Origin: Palsa-459 sp035937595
Lineage (GTDB): Bacteria > Actinomycetota > Acidimicrobiia > Acidimicrobiales > RAAP-2
Length of the DNA stretch: 64,000 nucleotides
Direction of reading: 5' to 3'
Assembly (NCBI GenBank): GCA_035937595.1
Contig: DASZHS010000005.1
Coordinates: forward strand, 1-64,000
In this document: positions 37,679-47,421 of the stretch, piece by piece
Numbering within the stretch: the stretch's first letter is position 1
Layout: each line of letters begins with the position of its first letter
Position numbers and translations under genes: made by a program
The notes under the pieces: generated by a model
Seen by the model: the letters and a program-made list of their open reading frames with translations, nothing else
Database searches by the model: none
What the model was told of the DNA's origin: nothing

Positions 37679-40600
37679 GTGAGCGCTGCCGCGCTCGCGA
37701 GACGAGCCCCGCCGAGCGAGCCCGTCGAGTCCACCACCGAGACCCGAGCACCCGACACACCTCGCGCGACCTGGCCGTGGGTGTACCTCGGCGTGAACGC
37801 ACCCTTGATCGGCGCGATCTTTGCCTTTCCGGGGTATCACGTGTTCCTCTGGGGGTTGCTCGGCCTCGGCTCTTCGGCGGCCGTGGTCGTGGGGGTCGTC
37901 CGGAATCAGCCGAGCCGCAGGTGGCCCTGGTTCTGCATTGCGCTTGCCATTGCAGCCTTCGCGAGCGGTGACATCGCATACGACGTTCTGACGAAGGTCC
38001 TCGGCCAATCCAATCCCTTCCCGTCGATCGCGGACGCCTTCTATCTCGCCACGGGTCCGCTCTTGGTGGCTGGATTTGTGGGCATGGTGTGGGCCCGTCG
38101 CCGGCGCGATGGGGGGGACACGGGGGCGCTGCTCGACGCACTGGTCGTCACGCTTGGCCTCGCCGTCCTTTCGTGGATCTACCTGATCCAGCCGTACGTG
38201 CACGCCATGGACCTGCCGCTGCCAGCGAAGCTGACGTCGATTGCCTATCCGCTCATGGACATACTCATCCTGTGCGTCCTCGCCCGTCTCTTGCTCGGAG
38301 GTGGCACCAAGAACGAGGCGGTGCGCCTTCTGTCGCTGGGAGCGATTGGGCTCCTGGCCGCTGACTGCGCGTACGGCTGGATCCAGCTGAACGGGTCATG
38401 GAGCGTTGGTGGTCCGACGGACCTTGGCTGGGTCGCCTTCTACGTGTGCTTTGGAGCGGCGGCGCTTCACCCGGTGATGCGAGCGGTGACGGCCGAGCAG
38501 CCGCGTCGAGTTCGGGCCATGAAGTCGAGGACGCTGGTGCTGCTCAGCTGCGCTGCGCTGATCCCCCCGGTTCTCGTCACCATCCGTGACGTACTGGGAA
38601 TCGACCAGGATGCCGGGCTGCTGGCGGCGGCGTCGTGCGTGGTGTTTGGGCTCGTCATACTTCGCTTCACCGGGCTCTCCCGTGCGCAGGTCGTCCAAGC
38701 CGAACGCGCGCTCGTGCTGCTCAGGTTCTCTGAACAACTGGTCTCGGCCAAGGAGCGTTCGGAGGTGCTGGGTCTCGCGATCGGTGCGGTGTCCCGGATC
38801 GGCGGCCACGCCGTGCTCGGTTGCATGGTGGTTGACGTCACGTCTCAAGGTGCGTCGGTCCTGGCCGCCACCGACAACGAGCTAGTCGGAGCGATCGTGG
38901 ACGTCGCTTCGCTCGAAGACAGGAAGCACGAGCGCCATGTCAGTGTGATCGGCAGCGCGTCGATCGCGACACGGTTTGGATCGGCGCTGTGGACCCGGCT
39001 CCTCCTGCCAGGTCAGCCGGACGTCGGAGAGCAAGTGCTGCTCGCCCATGCTCATCCGCTCCTCGTGGACCTCGAGATGGCGCTCGACGGCATCGCGGCT
39101 GAGCTCGCAATGGCGCTCGAGCGGGTCAAGCTGACCAACCTCGCGCACGAGGCCAACACCCAAGCTCGCTTCCAGTCACTGATTCAGAGCGCCTCTGACG
39201 TGATCCTCATCGGGTCAGCTGACGGCTGGCTGCGCGCCGAGACGCCATCAGTCACGTCGTTGCTCGGCTACGCGGCGCATGCATCGCTGCGGACTGCCGA
39301 CCTGCTGAACGTCGACGATGCCCAGCGCGCGGACACACTCCTCGAGGCGATGTTGAGCGGCGCCCGCAGCGGTCCGATCCGCACCCAGTGGCGCGTACGC
39401 CATGCTGACGGGCGGTGGCTCGACATGGAGGTCATCGCGAACGAACTCTCGGCCGACCCGAACATCGGTGGCGTCATGCTCACCATGCGTGACGTCTCGG
39501 ATCGCATCCGACTTGAAGTCGAGCTGCGACATCGAGCGTTCCACGACGGACTGACTGATCTGGCGAACCGCGAGCTCCTGATGGACCGTGTGGAGCACGC
39601 GCTCCGTCGGCAGGGCGCTGACGACGCGGCGTCGTTGCTCGTTCTCGACCTCGACGACTTCAAGCTGATCAATGACAAGTTTGGTCATGTCGGCGGCGAC
39701 CAGGTACTCGTCCAGGTCGCCCAGCGCCTACGAGACAGCCAGCGCGCGGGCGACACGGCCGCCAGACTGGGCGGCGACGAGTTCGCCGTCTTCGTCGAGT
39801 CCGCAGGCGGGTCTGGCCCCGAGGCAGGTCTGCTCGCGGCGCGAATCCTCGAAGCGTTCCGTTCCCCGTTCTTTGTCGATGACACCGAGGTGAGCTCTCG
39901 TGTGAGCATCGGCATCGCGACCGCCGGCACCGGGTGCCTCGATGCAGCACAACTGCTTCGTGATGCTGACCTCGCGCTCTACGCGGCCAAGAACGCTGGA
40001 AAGAACGTGTACAAGTTCTTCGAGCCTGGCCTGCACCAGGCCGTGCTTGCTCGCCTCGAGCGTCGCGACGAGCTCGAGCGTGCGGTCGCGCTCGGCCAGC
40101 TGCGCCTGCACTACCAGCCCATCGTTCGCCTCGACGATGGCGAGCTGGTCGCGCTGGAGGCGCTGGTGCGGTGGCAGCACCCGACGCTCGGACTCCTCTC
40201 CCCCGACGAGTTCATCGATGTGGCGGAGGAGTCCGGCCTCATCGTTCCGCTCGGCCGCTGGGTCCTCGAGCAAGCATGCACGGACCTGAGCCGCTGGCAG
40301 CGCAGACGAACGGTTGCGGGTAAGGACCCGCTTCGCATGAGCGTCAACGTGTCGCCACGGCAGCTCCAAGCTCCGCAGTTCCCTGAAGAAGTCGTCGAAG
40401 CCCTGCGACGACACCACCTTCTGGCATCCACCCTCACCCTGGAGATCACCGAAAGCGTGCTCCTCCACGACGTCGACACCGTCATGTCTCGCCTGCTCGC
40501 ACTCCATGCCGCCGGCCTCACGCTGGCCCTCGATGACTTTGGAACCGGCTACTCGTCGCTCAGCTACCTGCACCGCTTCCCCATCGGCGTCATCAAGATC

Positions 40601-40852
40601 GATCGCTCATTCGTGCAGCGCATCGAGGTCGATGATGGCTTGACCATCCTCGACGCGATCGTCGCACTCGCCCGTAGCCTCAACCTCGAGCTCGTGGCGG
40701 AGGGCATCGAGGAGGAGTCCCAGGCCCGACAACTCCACCTCCTCGGCTGTGAGTTCGGGCAGGGCTACTTCTACGGTCGACCAATGCCCGCCCGTGAGAT
40801 CGAGCAGGTCATGGCGGCTTGGAACTCGTCGCTCCGTTCCACGACCGGCTGA
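37679..40852 (+). CDS. Membrane GGDEF-EAL cyclic-di-GMP enzyme with PAS domain
   Basis: GTG at 37679; 1057 residues. About eight to ten hydrophobic helices fill the first 300 residues (for example WVYLGVNAPLIGAIFAFPGY). Next comes a GAF-like region, a PAS domain (ARFQSLIQSASDVILIGSAD to MRDVSDRI), a GGDEF domain with the intact site RLGGDEFAVF and FHDGLTDLANRELLMDRVEH, and an EAL domain with ALEALVRWQHPTLGLLSPDE and FGTGYSSLSYL. Both motifs are intact, so it could make and break cyclic-di-GMP in response to a membrane or cytoplasmic signal. The earlier ATG at 37577 has an Arg-rich lead and is less likely. Confidence 0.93.
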   Translation: MSAAALARRAPPSEPVESTTETRAPDTPRATWPWVYLGVNAPLIGAIFAFPGYHVFLWGLLGLGSSAAVVVGVVRNQPSRRWPWFCIALAIAAFASGDIAYDVLTKVLGQSNPFPSIADAFYLATGPLLVAGFVGMVWARRRRDGGDTGALLDALVVTLGLAVLSWIYLIQPYVHAMDLPLPAKLTSIAYPLMDILILCVLARLLLGGGTKNEAVRLLSLGAIGLLAADCAYGWIQLNGSWSVGGPTDLGWVAFYVCFGAAALHPVMRAVTAEQPRRVRAMKSRTLVLLSCAALIPPVLVTIRDVLGIDQDAGLLAAASCVVFGLVILRFTGLSRAQVVQAERALVLLRFSEQLVSAKERSEVLGLAIGAVSRIGGHAVLGCMVVDVTSQGASVLAATDNELVGAIVDVASLEDRKHERHVSVIGSASIATRFGSALWTRLLLPGQPDVGEQVLLAHAHPLLVDLEMALDGIAAELAMALERVKLTNLAHEANTQARFQSLIQSASDVILIGSADGWLRAETPSVTSLLGYAAHASLRTADLLNVDDAQRADTLLEAMLSGARSGPIRTQWRVRHADGRWLDMEVIANELSADPNIGGVMLTMRDVSDRIRLEVELRHRAFHDGLTDLANRELLMDRVEHALRRQGADDAASLLVLDLDDFKLINDKFGHVGGDQVLVQVAQRLRDSQRAGDTAARLGGDEFAVFVESAGGSGPEAGLLAARILEAFRSPFFVDDTEVSSRVSIGIATAGTGCLDAAQLLRDADLALYAAKNAGKNVYKFFEPGLHQAVLARLERRDELERAVALGQLRLHYQPIVRLDDGELVALEALVRWQHPTLGLLSPDEFIDVAEESGLIVPLGRWVLEQACTDLSRWQRRRTVAGKDPLRMSVNVSPRQLQAPQFPEEVVEALRRHHLLASTLTLEITESVLLHDVDTVMSRLLALHAAGLTLALDDFGTGYSSLSYLHRFPIGVIKIDRSFVQRIEVDDGLTILDAIVALARSLNLELVAEGIEEESQARQLHLLGCEFGQGYFYGRPMPAREIEQVMAAWNSSLRSTTG

Positions 40853-41015
40853 CTCGAGGCGACGCTCCGCGCTTCGCGGAAGTGACAGGGAGCGCTGCAC
40901 CCCAAACCAAAGTGCTGAGGACGACCTCGTCGGCGTTGCCAGGGCGATCGTGGCGACCGGGTGAAGGCTCGCCGCTGCATCATCCGCACGCGCCATGCGA
41001 GGACAACCTGCTGAC

Positions 41016-41045
41016 TTGACATATTCCAAAGGTGGCATGTAATAT
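41016..41045 (+). promoter_or_regulatory. Sigma-70-type promoter, probably leaderless
   Basis: TTGACA (41016-41021), an 18-base spacer and TAATAT (41040-41045). Transcription would begin about 41,051, at the GTG of the ArsR gene, so the mRNA may have no leader. ATAT sequences in the spacer flank a possible ArsR site. Confidence 0.65.
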
Positions 41046-41050
41046 GCCGC

Positions 41051-41398
41051 GTGGCTCGGTCTCCCTCGACGGCGACACCCGACGTCTTCACGGCGCTTTC
41101 GGGGGCCCACCGTCGCAGGATCCTGGACGTGCTGATCGGAGGCGAAAAGCCGGTCGGCGCACTCGTCAGCGACCTTGCGATGTCCCAGCCCCAGGTTTCC
41201 AAGCACCTGCGGGTATTGAGTGACGCAGGGCTCGTCAAGTGCAGGGCGCAGGGGCGTCGTCGGCTGTATCGGCTCGACCCGGCACACCTCCGACCGCTGC
41301 GCGACTGGTTGTCCAAGTACGAGCGCGTCATGGCAGAGCGCCTCGATCAGATGGACGACTACCTCAAGGAGCTGCAAGCACAAGGAGGGCGACGGTGA
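41051..41398 (+). CDS. ArsR-family regulator
   Basis: 115 residues from GTG. The winged helix reads FTALSGAHRRRILDVLIGGE, KPVGALVSDLAMSQPQVSKH then LRVLSDAGLVKCRAQGRRRL and YRLDPAHLRPL. No metal-binding Cys pair is seen. It overlaps by four bases with a SRPBCC-domain gene, a very common pairing in which the regulator controls the pair. Confidence 0.93.
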   Translation: MARSPSTATPDVFTALSGAHRRRILDVLIGGEKPVGALVSDLAMSQPQVSKHLRVLSDAGLVKCRAQGRRRLYRLDPAHLRPLRDWLSKYERVMAERLDQMDDYLKELQAQGGRR

Positions 41399-41931
41399 CC
41401 CGTAATCGTCATGGCACCCAACTCGTCGAGTACCCGAGTGAGCTCGAGATCGTCACCACTCGGCTGTTCGACGCCCCGATCGGACTTGTGTTTGACGTCT
41501 TGACGAAACCGGAGCACGTGCAGCGCTGGTGCGCCACCGGAGGTGACAGGGTGACGGTCTGTGAGATCGACCTGCGCGTCGGTGGGGACTTCCACCATGT
41601 GTTTGTGACCCCGGACGGCATGGCGTGCTCGTTCCGAGGTACGTACCTGGAGATCGAGCCCCCGACCCGTGTGGTCAACACCTGGCTCTTCGAAGGGTGG
41701 CCGGATGCGTGGGCGACCGAGACGAACGCGCTGCGCGAGGTCGACGGGGTGACGACCCTGACGTTGACACTGGCTTTCCGCGACGAGGAGGGCGCTGCCA
41801 ACATGCTCAGGGCGCACGAGGACGCGGCTCGGCGCGGCGACACCAACGGGCAGCCCGCGAGCTTCGATGCGATGGAGGACCTGCTGCTCTCGCTCCTTAC
41901 GAGGGACGGGGAGGTCGCATCGGCCACTTGA
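41395..41931 (+). CDS. SRPBCC/AHSA1-like (START-fold) protein
   Basis: GTG at 41395 overlaps the ArsR stop; 178 residues. The AHSA1 pattern is clear: EIVTTRLFDAPIGLVFDVLT then KPEHVQRWCATGG, GGDFHHVFVTPDGMACSFRG, YLEIEPPTRVVNTWLFEGWP and a long C-terminal helix region. These proteins bind hydrophobic ligands or act as chaperone cofactors. The ligand is unknown. Confidence 0.9.
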   Translation: MTRNRHGTQLVEYPSELEIVTTRLFDAPIGLVFDVLTKPEHVQRWCATGGDRVTVCEIDLRVGGDFHHVFVTPDGMACSFRGTYLEIEPPTRVVNTWLFEGWPDAWATETNALREVDGVTTLTLTLAFRDEEGAANMLRAHEDAARRGDTNGQPASFDAMEDLLLSLLTRDGEVASAT

Positions 41932-42008
41932 GCGCGGAGCCGCGGCCGGATCCGACCGCAGCGCGACGCCGCGCCACGATCGGTGAGGCCCGGCACCACA
42001 ATGACGGC

Positions 42009-42878
42009 ATGCGTGTCCACTTGGTCGACGGGACCTATGAGCTGTTTCGCCATCACTACGGCTTGCCCGCCGAGATCAGGGCGACGCCGGATGCCGCGGT
42101 GCGGTCGGTGGTCGAAGGGACGGTGGCGCTGCTCGAGGACGGGGTAACCCACATCGGGGTCGCCACCGATCACGTCATCGAGAGCTTTCGGAATGAGCTG
42201 TGGCCGGACTACAAGAGCAGTGCCGGGATGGACCCTGCCATCCTCGAGCAGTTCGGACCCCTGGAGGAGGCCCTGAGCCAGCTTGGGGTCACCGTCTGGG
42301 CGATGACAGATCTCGAGGCAGACGATGCCCTGGCGAGCGCCTCCACGGTGGCGGCCGAGGACGACGAGGTGGAACAGGTCTGCATCCTCACCGCCGACAA
42401 GGACTTGGCGCAGATGGTGCGCGGCACGCGCGTCGTCCAAGTGGATCGCAGGCAGCGGCGGGTTATCGACCACGACGGGGTGGTCGACAAGTTCGGGGTC
42501 GGGCCCGAGTCGATCCCGGATCTCCTCGCGCTCGTCGGCGACCAGGCTGACGGGTTCCCTGGTCTCCCGGGCTGGGGGATGAAGTCGGCGGCCACCGTGC
42601 TGGCGCGCTATCGCCACATCGCCGACATCCCGGATGATCCGGGGAGCTGGGACGTGGGAGTCCGGGGCGCACCGCGCCTCGCGGGGACGCTGCGCCAAAG
42701 CCGTGAGTTGGCGGCGCTCTTCCTTGAGCTCGCCACCCTTCGCCTCCGGCCTTCACTTGTGCCAACGGTCGAGAGCCTCCGATGGCACGGCCCTCAGCCC
42801 GGTCTGGCGCACCTGTCCGAGCGCTGGGGTGTTCCGGAGCTGACGGCAAGGGTCGAGGCCCTCGCCTCGTCGCGATGA
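42009..42878 (+). CDS. 5'-3' exonuclease of the DNA polymerase I / FEN family
   Basis: ATG at 42009; 289 residues, the length of a stand-alone Pol I exonuclease domain. Metal-binding acidic residues appear in MRVHLVDGTYELFRHH, TDLEADDALASAS, ILTADKDLAQMV and VGDQADGFPGLPGWGMKSAA; the last block is the helix-three-turn-helix that grips DNA. Expected role: removal of flaps or RNA primers and repair. It follows the SRPBCC gene after 77 bases. Confidence 0.88.
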   Translation: MRVHLVDGTYELFRHHYGLPAEIRATPDAAVRSVVEGTVALLEDGVTHIGVATDHVIESFRNELWPDYKSSAGMDPAILEQFGPLEEALSQLGVTVWAMTDLEADDALASASTVAAEDDEVEQVCILTADKDLAQMVRGTRVVQVDRRQRRVIDHDGVVDKFGVGPESIPDLLALVGDQADGFPGLPGWGMKSAATVLARYRHIADIPDDPGSWDVGVRGAPRLAGTLRQSRELAALFLELATLRLRPSLVPTVESLRWHGPQPGLAHLSERWGVPELTARVEALASSR

Positions 42879-42977
42879 CGGCATCCGAAGCGGGCACCTG
42901 CCGGTGGACGAGACGCGATCACCCAACCCTGACGCAGCTGCAGGCGAGGAGTCGCGAGCGACGCTCGATCTGCGCTC

Positions 42978-43493
42978 TCAGCGCTCCGACGTCGGAGCCG
43001 GAAGTGTGCCGTGCTCGACGACGTGGACATAGATGGCTTCGAGTGCTTGGCTCATCGGCGCGAGCAGCTCTCTTGGGAGGCCACCGAAGAACAGGTGTCG
43101 GACCAGGTCGACATGGCCGGGCGCGGCTTCGCCGATGGCCCGCCGGCCGCCGGAGGTCAAGCTGATCTCCGTTGCCCTCCGATCGGATTGAGCAAGATCG
43201 CATCGGACCAGCCCACGGTTCTGCATTCGCTTGGCGTGGTGCGACAGGCGACTCCGCTCCCAACCGATCGTGGCCGCGAGGGCACCGACCTGCATGGACT
43301 CGTCGGGTACGGCGCTCAAGGCGTTGAGCACGTCGTAGTCGGCGAGCGAGAGCTCACTTTCGGCCTGGAGCTGGCGGTTCATTTCGTACCCCATCCGTTG
43401 CTGGACTCCCATGAAGGCGAGCCACGCTCGGAGCTGGCTGCGACTCAGCCAGAGGTTTGACCCCTCGGGGCCACGGCCGCCCTTAGGTGACAT
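42978..43493 (-). CDS. MarR-family regulator
   Basis: ATG at 43493 (MSPKGGRGPEGSN); 171 residues. Longer starts would run into the operator region. The fold is clear: LRAWLAFMGVQQRMGYEMNR then QLQAESELSLADYDVLNALS, VGALAATIGWERSRLSHHAK and RMQNRGLVRCDLAQSDRRAT then EISLT. It is divergent from a quinone oxidoreductase and two identical-type palindromes lie between them, so it very probably represses that gene. Confidence 0.93.
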   Translation of the reverse strand: MSPKGGRGPEGSNLWLSRSQLRAWLAFMGVQQRMGYEMNRQLQAESELSLADYDVLNALSAVPDESMQVGALAATIGWERSRLSHHAKRMQNRGLVRCDLAQSDRRATEISLTSGGRRAIGEAAPGHVDLVRHLFFGGLPRELLAPMSQALEAIYVHVVEHGTLPAPTSER

Positions 43494-43564
43494 CTCACCC
43501 AGAACTCTTACAGACGTCCCCAGCAGCGGGGGTGACCCTCGGAACGCCACGAACGTGCGGAGCA

Positions 43565-43607
43565 TTGACACTGCGTGACAGATCACTTAATATGCGTGAC
43601 AAATCAC
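43565..43607 (+). promoter_or_regulatory. Promoter overlapped by two tandem MarR operators
   Basis: TTGACA (43565-43570), 17 bases, TAATAT (43588-43593). Two palindromes, GTGACAGATCAC (43575-43586) and GTGACAAATCAC (43596-43607), lie 21 bases apart, two helix turns, one inside the spacer and one just after the -10. A MarR dimer on each would block the promoter of the 43668 gene. Confidence 0.8.
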
Positions 43608-43667
43608 TTAACTGCTGAGCCGCCCGGGATCCGCCGCCGGGCTTGCCGGTGACCGGGAGGGAACCAC

Positions 43668-44579
43668 ATGCCAAGAAGCGTCGTACTCACGAGGTACGGG
43701 CCACCAGAGGTCCTGGTCTGGAGCGACGTGCCGATGCCTGAACCAGGTCCCGGACAGGTGCGCATCAAGGTCCACGTCGCAGGCGTCAGTCCCACCGATC
43801 CGAAGATCCGACGCGGCGATCTCACCGCAGTGTTCCCGCAGCCTGCTCGGGCTGTGCTCGGCTTCGAGGCGGCCGGCGTGGTCGACCGGCTCGGGACCGG
43901 CGTGACCGGCGTCCGGGAGGGCGACGAGGTCGCCAGTCTCCTGCTCGACCTCGGGGGCTACGGCGAGTACGCGATCGCTTCATCGTGGACCCCGAAGCCG
44001 GCCAGCGTGGGTTGGAGCGATGCGGCCAGCCTGCCCTCGTCGGCAGAGGCCGCGATCGGCACCTTGAAGCTGCTCGGCGTCTCGCGCGGCGAGATCCTGC
44101 TCATTCTTGGCGCCGCGGGATCGGTAGGGATGATCGCGACGCAGCTCGCGGTCGCCCGCGGCGTGACGGTCATCGGGGTCGCCGCTCCACGGGACCTCGA
44201 ACTCGTCCGTGACCTCGGCGCCGTCCCGATCAGCTACGGGCCTGGCATGGCCGATCGGGTACGCGAGGTCACCGCATCGGTGGACGCGGTGCTGGATGCC
44301 GCCGGCAAGGCAGAGCTCGCCGAGGCCGTCCGCCTCGCCGGAGGTCCCTCGAGGGTGGTGACCCTCGCCGACGAGCACGCCTCGCAGTTGGGCGTGGCGT
44401 TCTCCGTGGCCACCCCGGACCGGGCGCCCGAGGCCCTCGACCAGGCCATGCAGCTCCTCGCTGCTGGTTCCCTTCGCCTCCGTCGTCACCGCCAACTCCC
44501 CATGACCGACGCCGCCGAGGCTCATCGACTGCTCGAGACGGGTCGGGCGGACGCAAAGCTGGTGCTCGAAGCGCCGTGA
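43668..44579 (+). CDS. Quinone oxidoreductase, zinc-free MDR family
   Basis: 303 residues from ATG. N-terminal MPRSVVLTRYGPPEVLVWSD and GQVRIKVHVAGVSPTDPKIR are the GroES-like domain of NADPH:quinone reductase-type MDR proteins, without the Cys/His zinc ligands. The Rossmann half has LLILGAAGSVGMIATQLAVA. It likely reduces quinones or enones using NADPH. A MarR-type repressor is encoded divergently, which suggests induction by toxic quinones or phenolics. Confidence 0.92.
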   Translation: MPRSVVLTRYGPPEVLVWSDVPMPEPGPGQVRIKVHVAGVSPTDPKIRRGDLTAVFPQPARAVLGFEAAGVVDRLGTGVTGVREGDEVASLLLDLGGYGEYAIASSWTPKPASVGWSDAASLPSSAEAAIGTLKLLGVSRGEILLILGAAGSVGMIATQLAVARGVTVIGVAAPRDLELVRDLGAVPISYGPGMADRVREVTASVDAVLDAAGKAELAEAVRLAGGPSRVVTLADEHASQLGVAFSVATPDRAPEALDQAMQLLAAGSLRLRRHRQLPMTDAAEAHRLLETGRADAKLVLEAP

Positions 44580-44673
44580 GCTCGCGCCGTCCCCGGTCTT
44601 CGCGTCTCGGAACAGGCGAAGGATGGCCAGGCGAACGGAGACGCGAGACCTCATGCCCCTGGTCTCCGCGCGC

Positions 44674-47421
44674 CTACTCTGCGGCCGCCTGACGACTTGA
44701 CTGCAGCACAACCTGGGCCAGTTGGGTTCGAGACGTCACACCGAGCTTCCGGAACGCCTTGTGGAGGTGGTACTCGACCGTGGCCGGGCTCACGTAGATC
44801 TGGGCGGCGATGTCTTTGTTCGTTGCACCCTCGGCGACGAGCTCGGAGATCCGCTGCTCTTGCGGCGTGAGGTGGGCATGGGTGTCCGCGTCCCGTCGAC
44901 GAGCCCGGTCGCCCGTGGCGCGCAGCTCCGCCTCGGCGCGCCGTGCGAATCCTTGCATGCCGAATCGCACGAACAGGTCATACGCCGTCCTCAGCTGGAC
45001 ACGCCCATCCTTCTTGCGCTGTTCCCTTCTCAGCCATTCCCCGTAGAGGAGGTGGCTGCGGGCAAGGTCCACCGCAAGTCGCGTGCGTGCGAGGCGATCG
45101 ATGGCTTCGCGGTACAGCTCGTCGGCGCGGTCGCCGTGCGCCAGCAGGGCTTGGGAACGTGCCCCGATCCCAAGCGCCCACTCGGTCCCACTGGCCCGGG
45201 TCCTGTCCGACAGGCAGCGCCCCGCGGCTTCGGCGAGGTCGCGGTCGCCGACGCGAATCGCCGCCTCGATCAGCTCGGGAAGCGCCCAGTTCAGCTCGAC
45301 CAGCTGTGAGTGCTCGAAGACCCGACGGGCCGCGGCCAGGGCCTGCGCGTAACGACCGAGCCCGTTGTACAGGAGGGACTCGGCCCAATCCATGAACGAC
45401 AGGCCGGCGCCCTCCCCGCGACGCTGCACCTCGGCGCGAGCTGCGGTGAGGAACTGCGTCGCCTCGCTCTCTCGGCCGCACATCGCCGTCAGCGCGGCCG
45501 CGTGGTACGGAGCGAGGGGACTGCCCGTCAGTCTCGTTACCTCTTGGATCGCCTCTTGGAGCGTCGCTGCCGATTCGAGCTCACCCGCGAACACGTGGAG
45601 TTGGCCGCGGTGGCTGAGGGCGATGGGCAGCTCGCTCAGCGCCCCGGTCTCACGAACGATCGAGCTGTGACGGTCCGACAGCGACTCCCATCCGTCATCA
45701 TCCCAGAGGAGGAGCGACGAGACCGTCGTCGCCCACAGCCATCGAAGCTGCTCCGTCGTGGACACACCGTCAATCGCGCGCCGCGCAGCCTGCAGTGTCG
45801 GCACCGCCGATGCGTACGCATCGGTGAGGACGGTGACGAGGCCGTCGAGCAGCAGGTCCGAAACCCTCGGTGCCTGCGCCGTCGGCGCCGCCCTCGCAGC
45901 CTCGGCGACGTCACGCGACGCGGCGCCCGGCTTCGCGAGCGGTCCGGCGAAGATCGCGGTCGACAGCGCCTCCAGGTAGGTCTCGCGCGCCAGGTCCTCA
46001 TCGACCTCCCGGAGCTGGTCAGCTGCCTGGAGCAGCGCGTCCGTGGCGTCACTGCTCCGAGAGACGAGGAAGGCGATCCGACCGCGAACGAGTGCAGCTC
46101 GGGCCCGCTCGAGCTCGGTGAGACCGCCGTCCTCCGCCGTTGCGACCAGACGCGTCGCGTCATCGAACGCGCCGGCCTGCAGCATCGCCTGCGCCGCCGC
46201 CAGCGCGCGTCCCGCACGACGCGGCGCTGCTGGCGTGAGGGCCGCGGATCGCTCCAGGAAGGCCGCGGCGGCGGCGAATCCTCCACGAGCCTGCGCCCGC
46301 GCCGCGGAGTGCTCAAGCTCGATCGCCACCTCTTCGTCAGGGAGGGAGGCCCCCTGCCCCAGGTGCCACGCACGACGATCTGGGTGAGCAGCGCCGTCGG
46401 TCGCCTCCGCAAGTGCGCGGTGCACCCGCCGTCGCTCGTCGGGCTGGGCCGCTTGGTAGATGGCCGAGCGAGCCAGCGGGTGCCGGAAGGCGACCTCAGC
46501 CCCGAACGCCACGAGGCCGAGCGCCTCGACTTCGTGCACCGCCGACCGCGGTATCCCGAGCAGCTCGGCCGCCTTCGAGAGGAGCGCCGGATCGCCGAGC
46601 GGCTCGGCCGCGGCCACGAGCAGCAGCTGGCGCGCCGGCGGGGTCAGGGTGGCGAGTCGGCGGGCGAAGCTCGCCTCGATGCCGTCCGACAGGGATCGAT
46701 CCGTGAGCACCCCGAACCCGCCGGCGAGCTGGGCCGGGGTCAGGCCGCGCGGCATCTCGACGATGGCGAGCGGGTTCCCGCGGGTCTCGAGGAGGATCCG
46801 CTCGAGGACCGTCTCATCGAGCCGAACCGGAAGGATCGAGTCGAGCAGCGCCCGCGAGTCGCGGTGCCCCAGTGGCTCCACGTGCAGCTCGGGCAAGCCG
46901 GCGAGCAGGCCGCCCATCGTGCGCGTGGAGAAGACGAGTGCGATCCGCTCTGCCAGCAGACGGCGAGCGACGAAGGCGAGCGCTCGTGCAGACCCGTCGT
47001 CCAGCCAATGCGCGTCATCGACGATGCAGAGAAGCGGTCGTTCCTCCGCCAGCTTCGAGAGGAGGCCGAGGACGGCCAACCCGACCAAGAACACCTCCGG
47101 GGGACGTCCCTCGCCGAGTCCGAACGCGACGACGACGGCGTCCTGCTGCGGCGGTGGCAGGTGCTCCAGCAGGTGGATGCTGGGCGCGCACAGCTGCTGC
47201 AGGGCTGCGTAGGGAAGTCGCATCTCCCCCTCGACGCCAGCAGTGCGCACGACGCGGAACTCGCTGCCCTGTCGCACGGCACGGTCGAGCAACGCGGTCT
47301 TGCCGACACCGGGATCCCCGTGCAGGACCAGCGCCCCGCCCCGCCGGCCAAGGGCCGCATCCGTCAGCCGGTCGAGCACCTCGACCTCGCGGCGCCGGCC
47401 CACCAACTCCGCTTGGGTCAC
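44674..47421 (-). CDS. Large LuxR-family regulator with AAA-type ATPase domain (LAL)
   Basis: GTG at 47421 (MTQAELVGRRREVEVLDRL) suits the family; the frame is open to an ATG at 47556. About 915 residues. Walker A is ALVLHGDPGVGKTALLDRAV and Walker B is LLCIVDDAHWLDDGSARALA. The middle 500 residues are helical TPR-like repeats. The C-terminus has a LuxR helix-turn-helix: HLTPQEQRISELVAEGATNK then DIAAQIYVSPATVEYHLHKA and FRKLGVTSRTQLA. LAL proteins are ATP-dependent activators that often switch on neighbouring metabolic operons. The divergent five-gene operon at 47792 is the natural candidate. Confidence 0.92.
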   Translation of the reverse strand: MTQAELVGRRREVEVLDRLTDAALGRRGGALVLHGDPGVGKTALLDRAVRQGSEFRVVRTAGVEGEMRLPYAALQQLCAPSIHLLEHLPPPQQDAVVVAFGLGEGRPPEVFLVGLAVLGLLSKLAEERPLLCIVDDAHWLDDGSARALAFVARRLLAERIALVFSTRTMGGLLAGLPELHVEPLGHRDSRALLDSILPVRLDETVLERILLETRGNPLAIVEMPRGLTPAQLAGGFGVLTDRSLSDGIEASFARRLATLTPPARQLLLVAAAEPLGDPALLSKAAELLGIPRSAVHEVEALGLVAFGAEVAFRHPLARSAIYQAAQPDERRRVHRALAEATDGAAHPDRRAWHLGQGASLPDEEVAIELEHSAARAQARGGFAAAAAFLERSAALTPAAPRRAGRALAAAQAMLQAGAFDDATRLVATAEDGGLTELERARAALVRGRIAFLVSRSSDATDALLQAADQLREVDEDLARETYLEALSTAIFAGPLAKPGAASRDVAEAARAAPTAQAPRVSDLLLDGLVTVLTDAYASAVPTLQAARRAIDGVSTTEQLRWLWATTVSSLLLWDDDGWESLSDRHSSIVRETGALSELPIALSHRGQLHVFAGELESAATLQEAIQEVTRLTGSPLAPYHAAALTAMCGRESEATQFLTAARAEVQRRGEGAGLSFMDWAESLLYNGLGRYAQALAAARRVFEHSQLVELNWALPELIEAAIRVGDRDLAEAAGRCLSDRTRASGTEWALGIGARSQALLAHGDRADELYREAIDRLARTRLAVDLARSHLLYGEWLRREQRKKDGRVQLRTAYDLFVRFGMQGFARRAEAELRATGDRARRRDADTHAHLTPQEQRISELVAEGATNKDIAAQIYVSPATVEYHLHKAFRKLGVTSRTQLAQVVLQSSRQAAAE

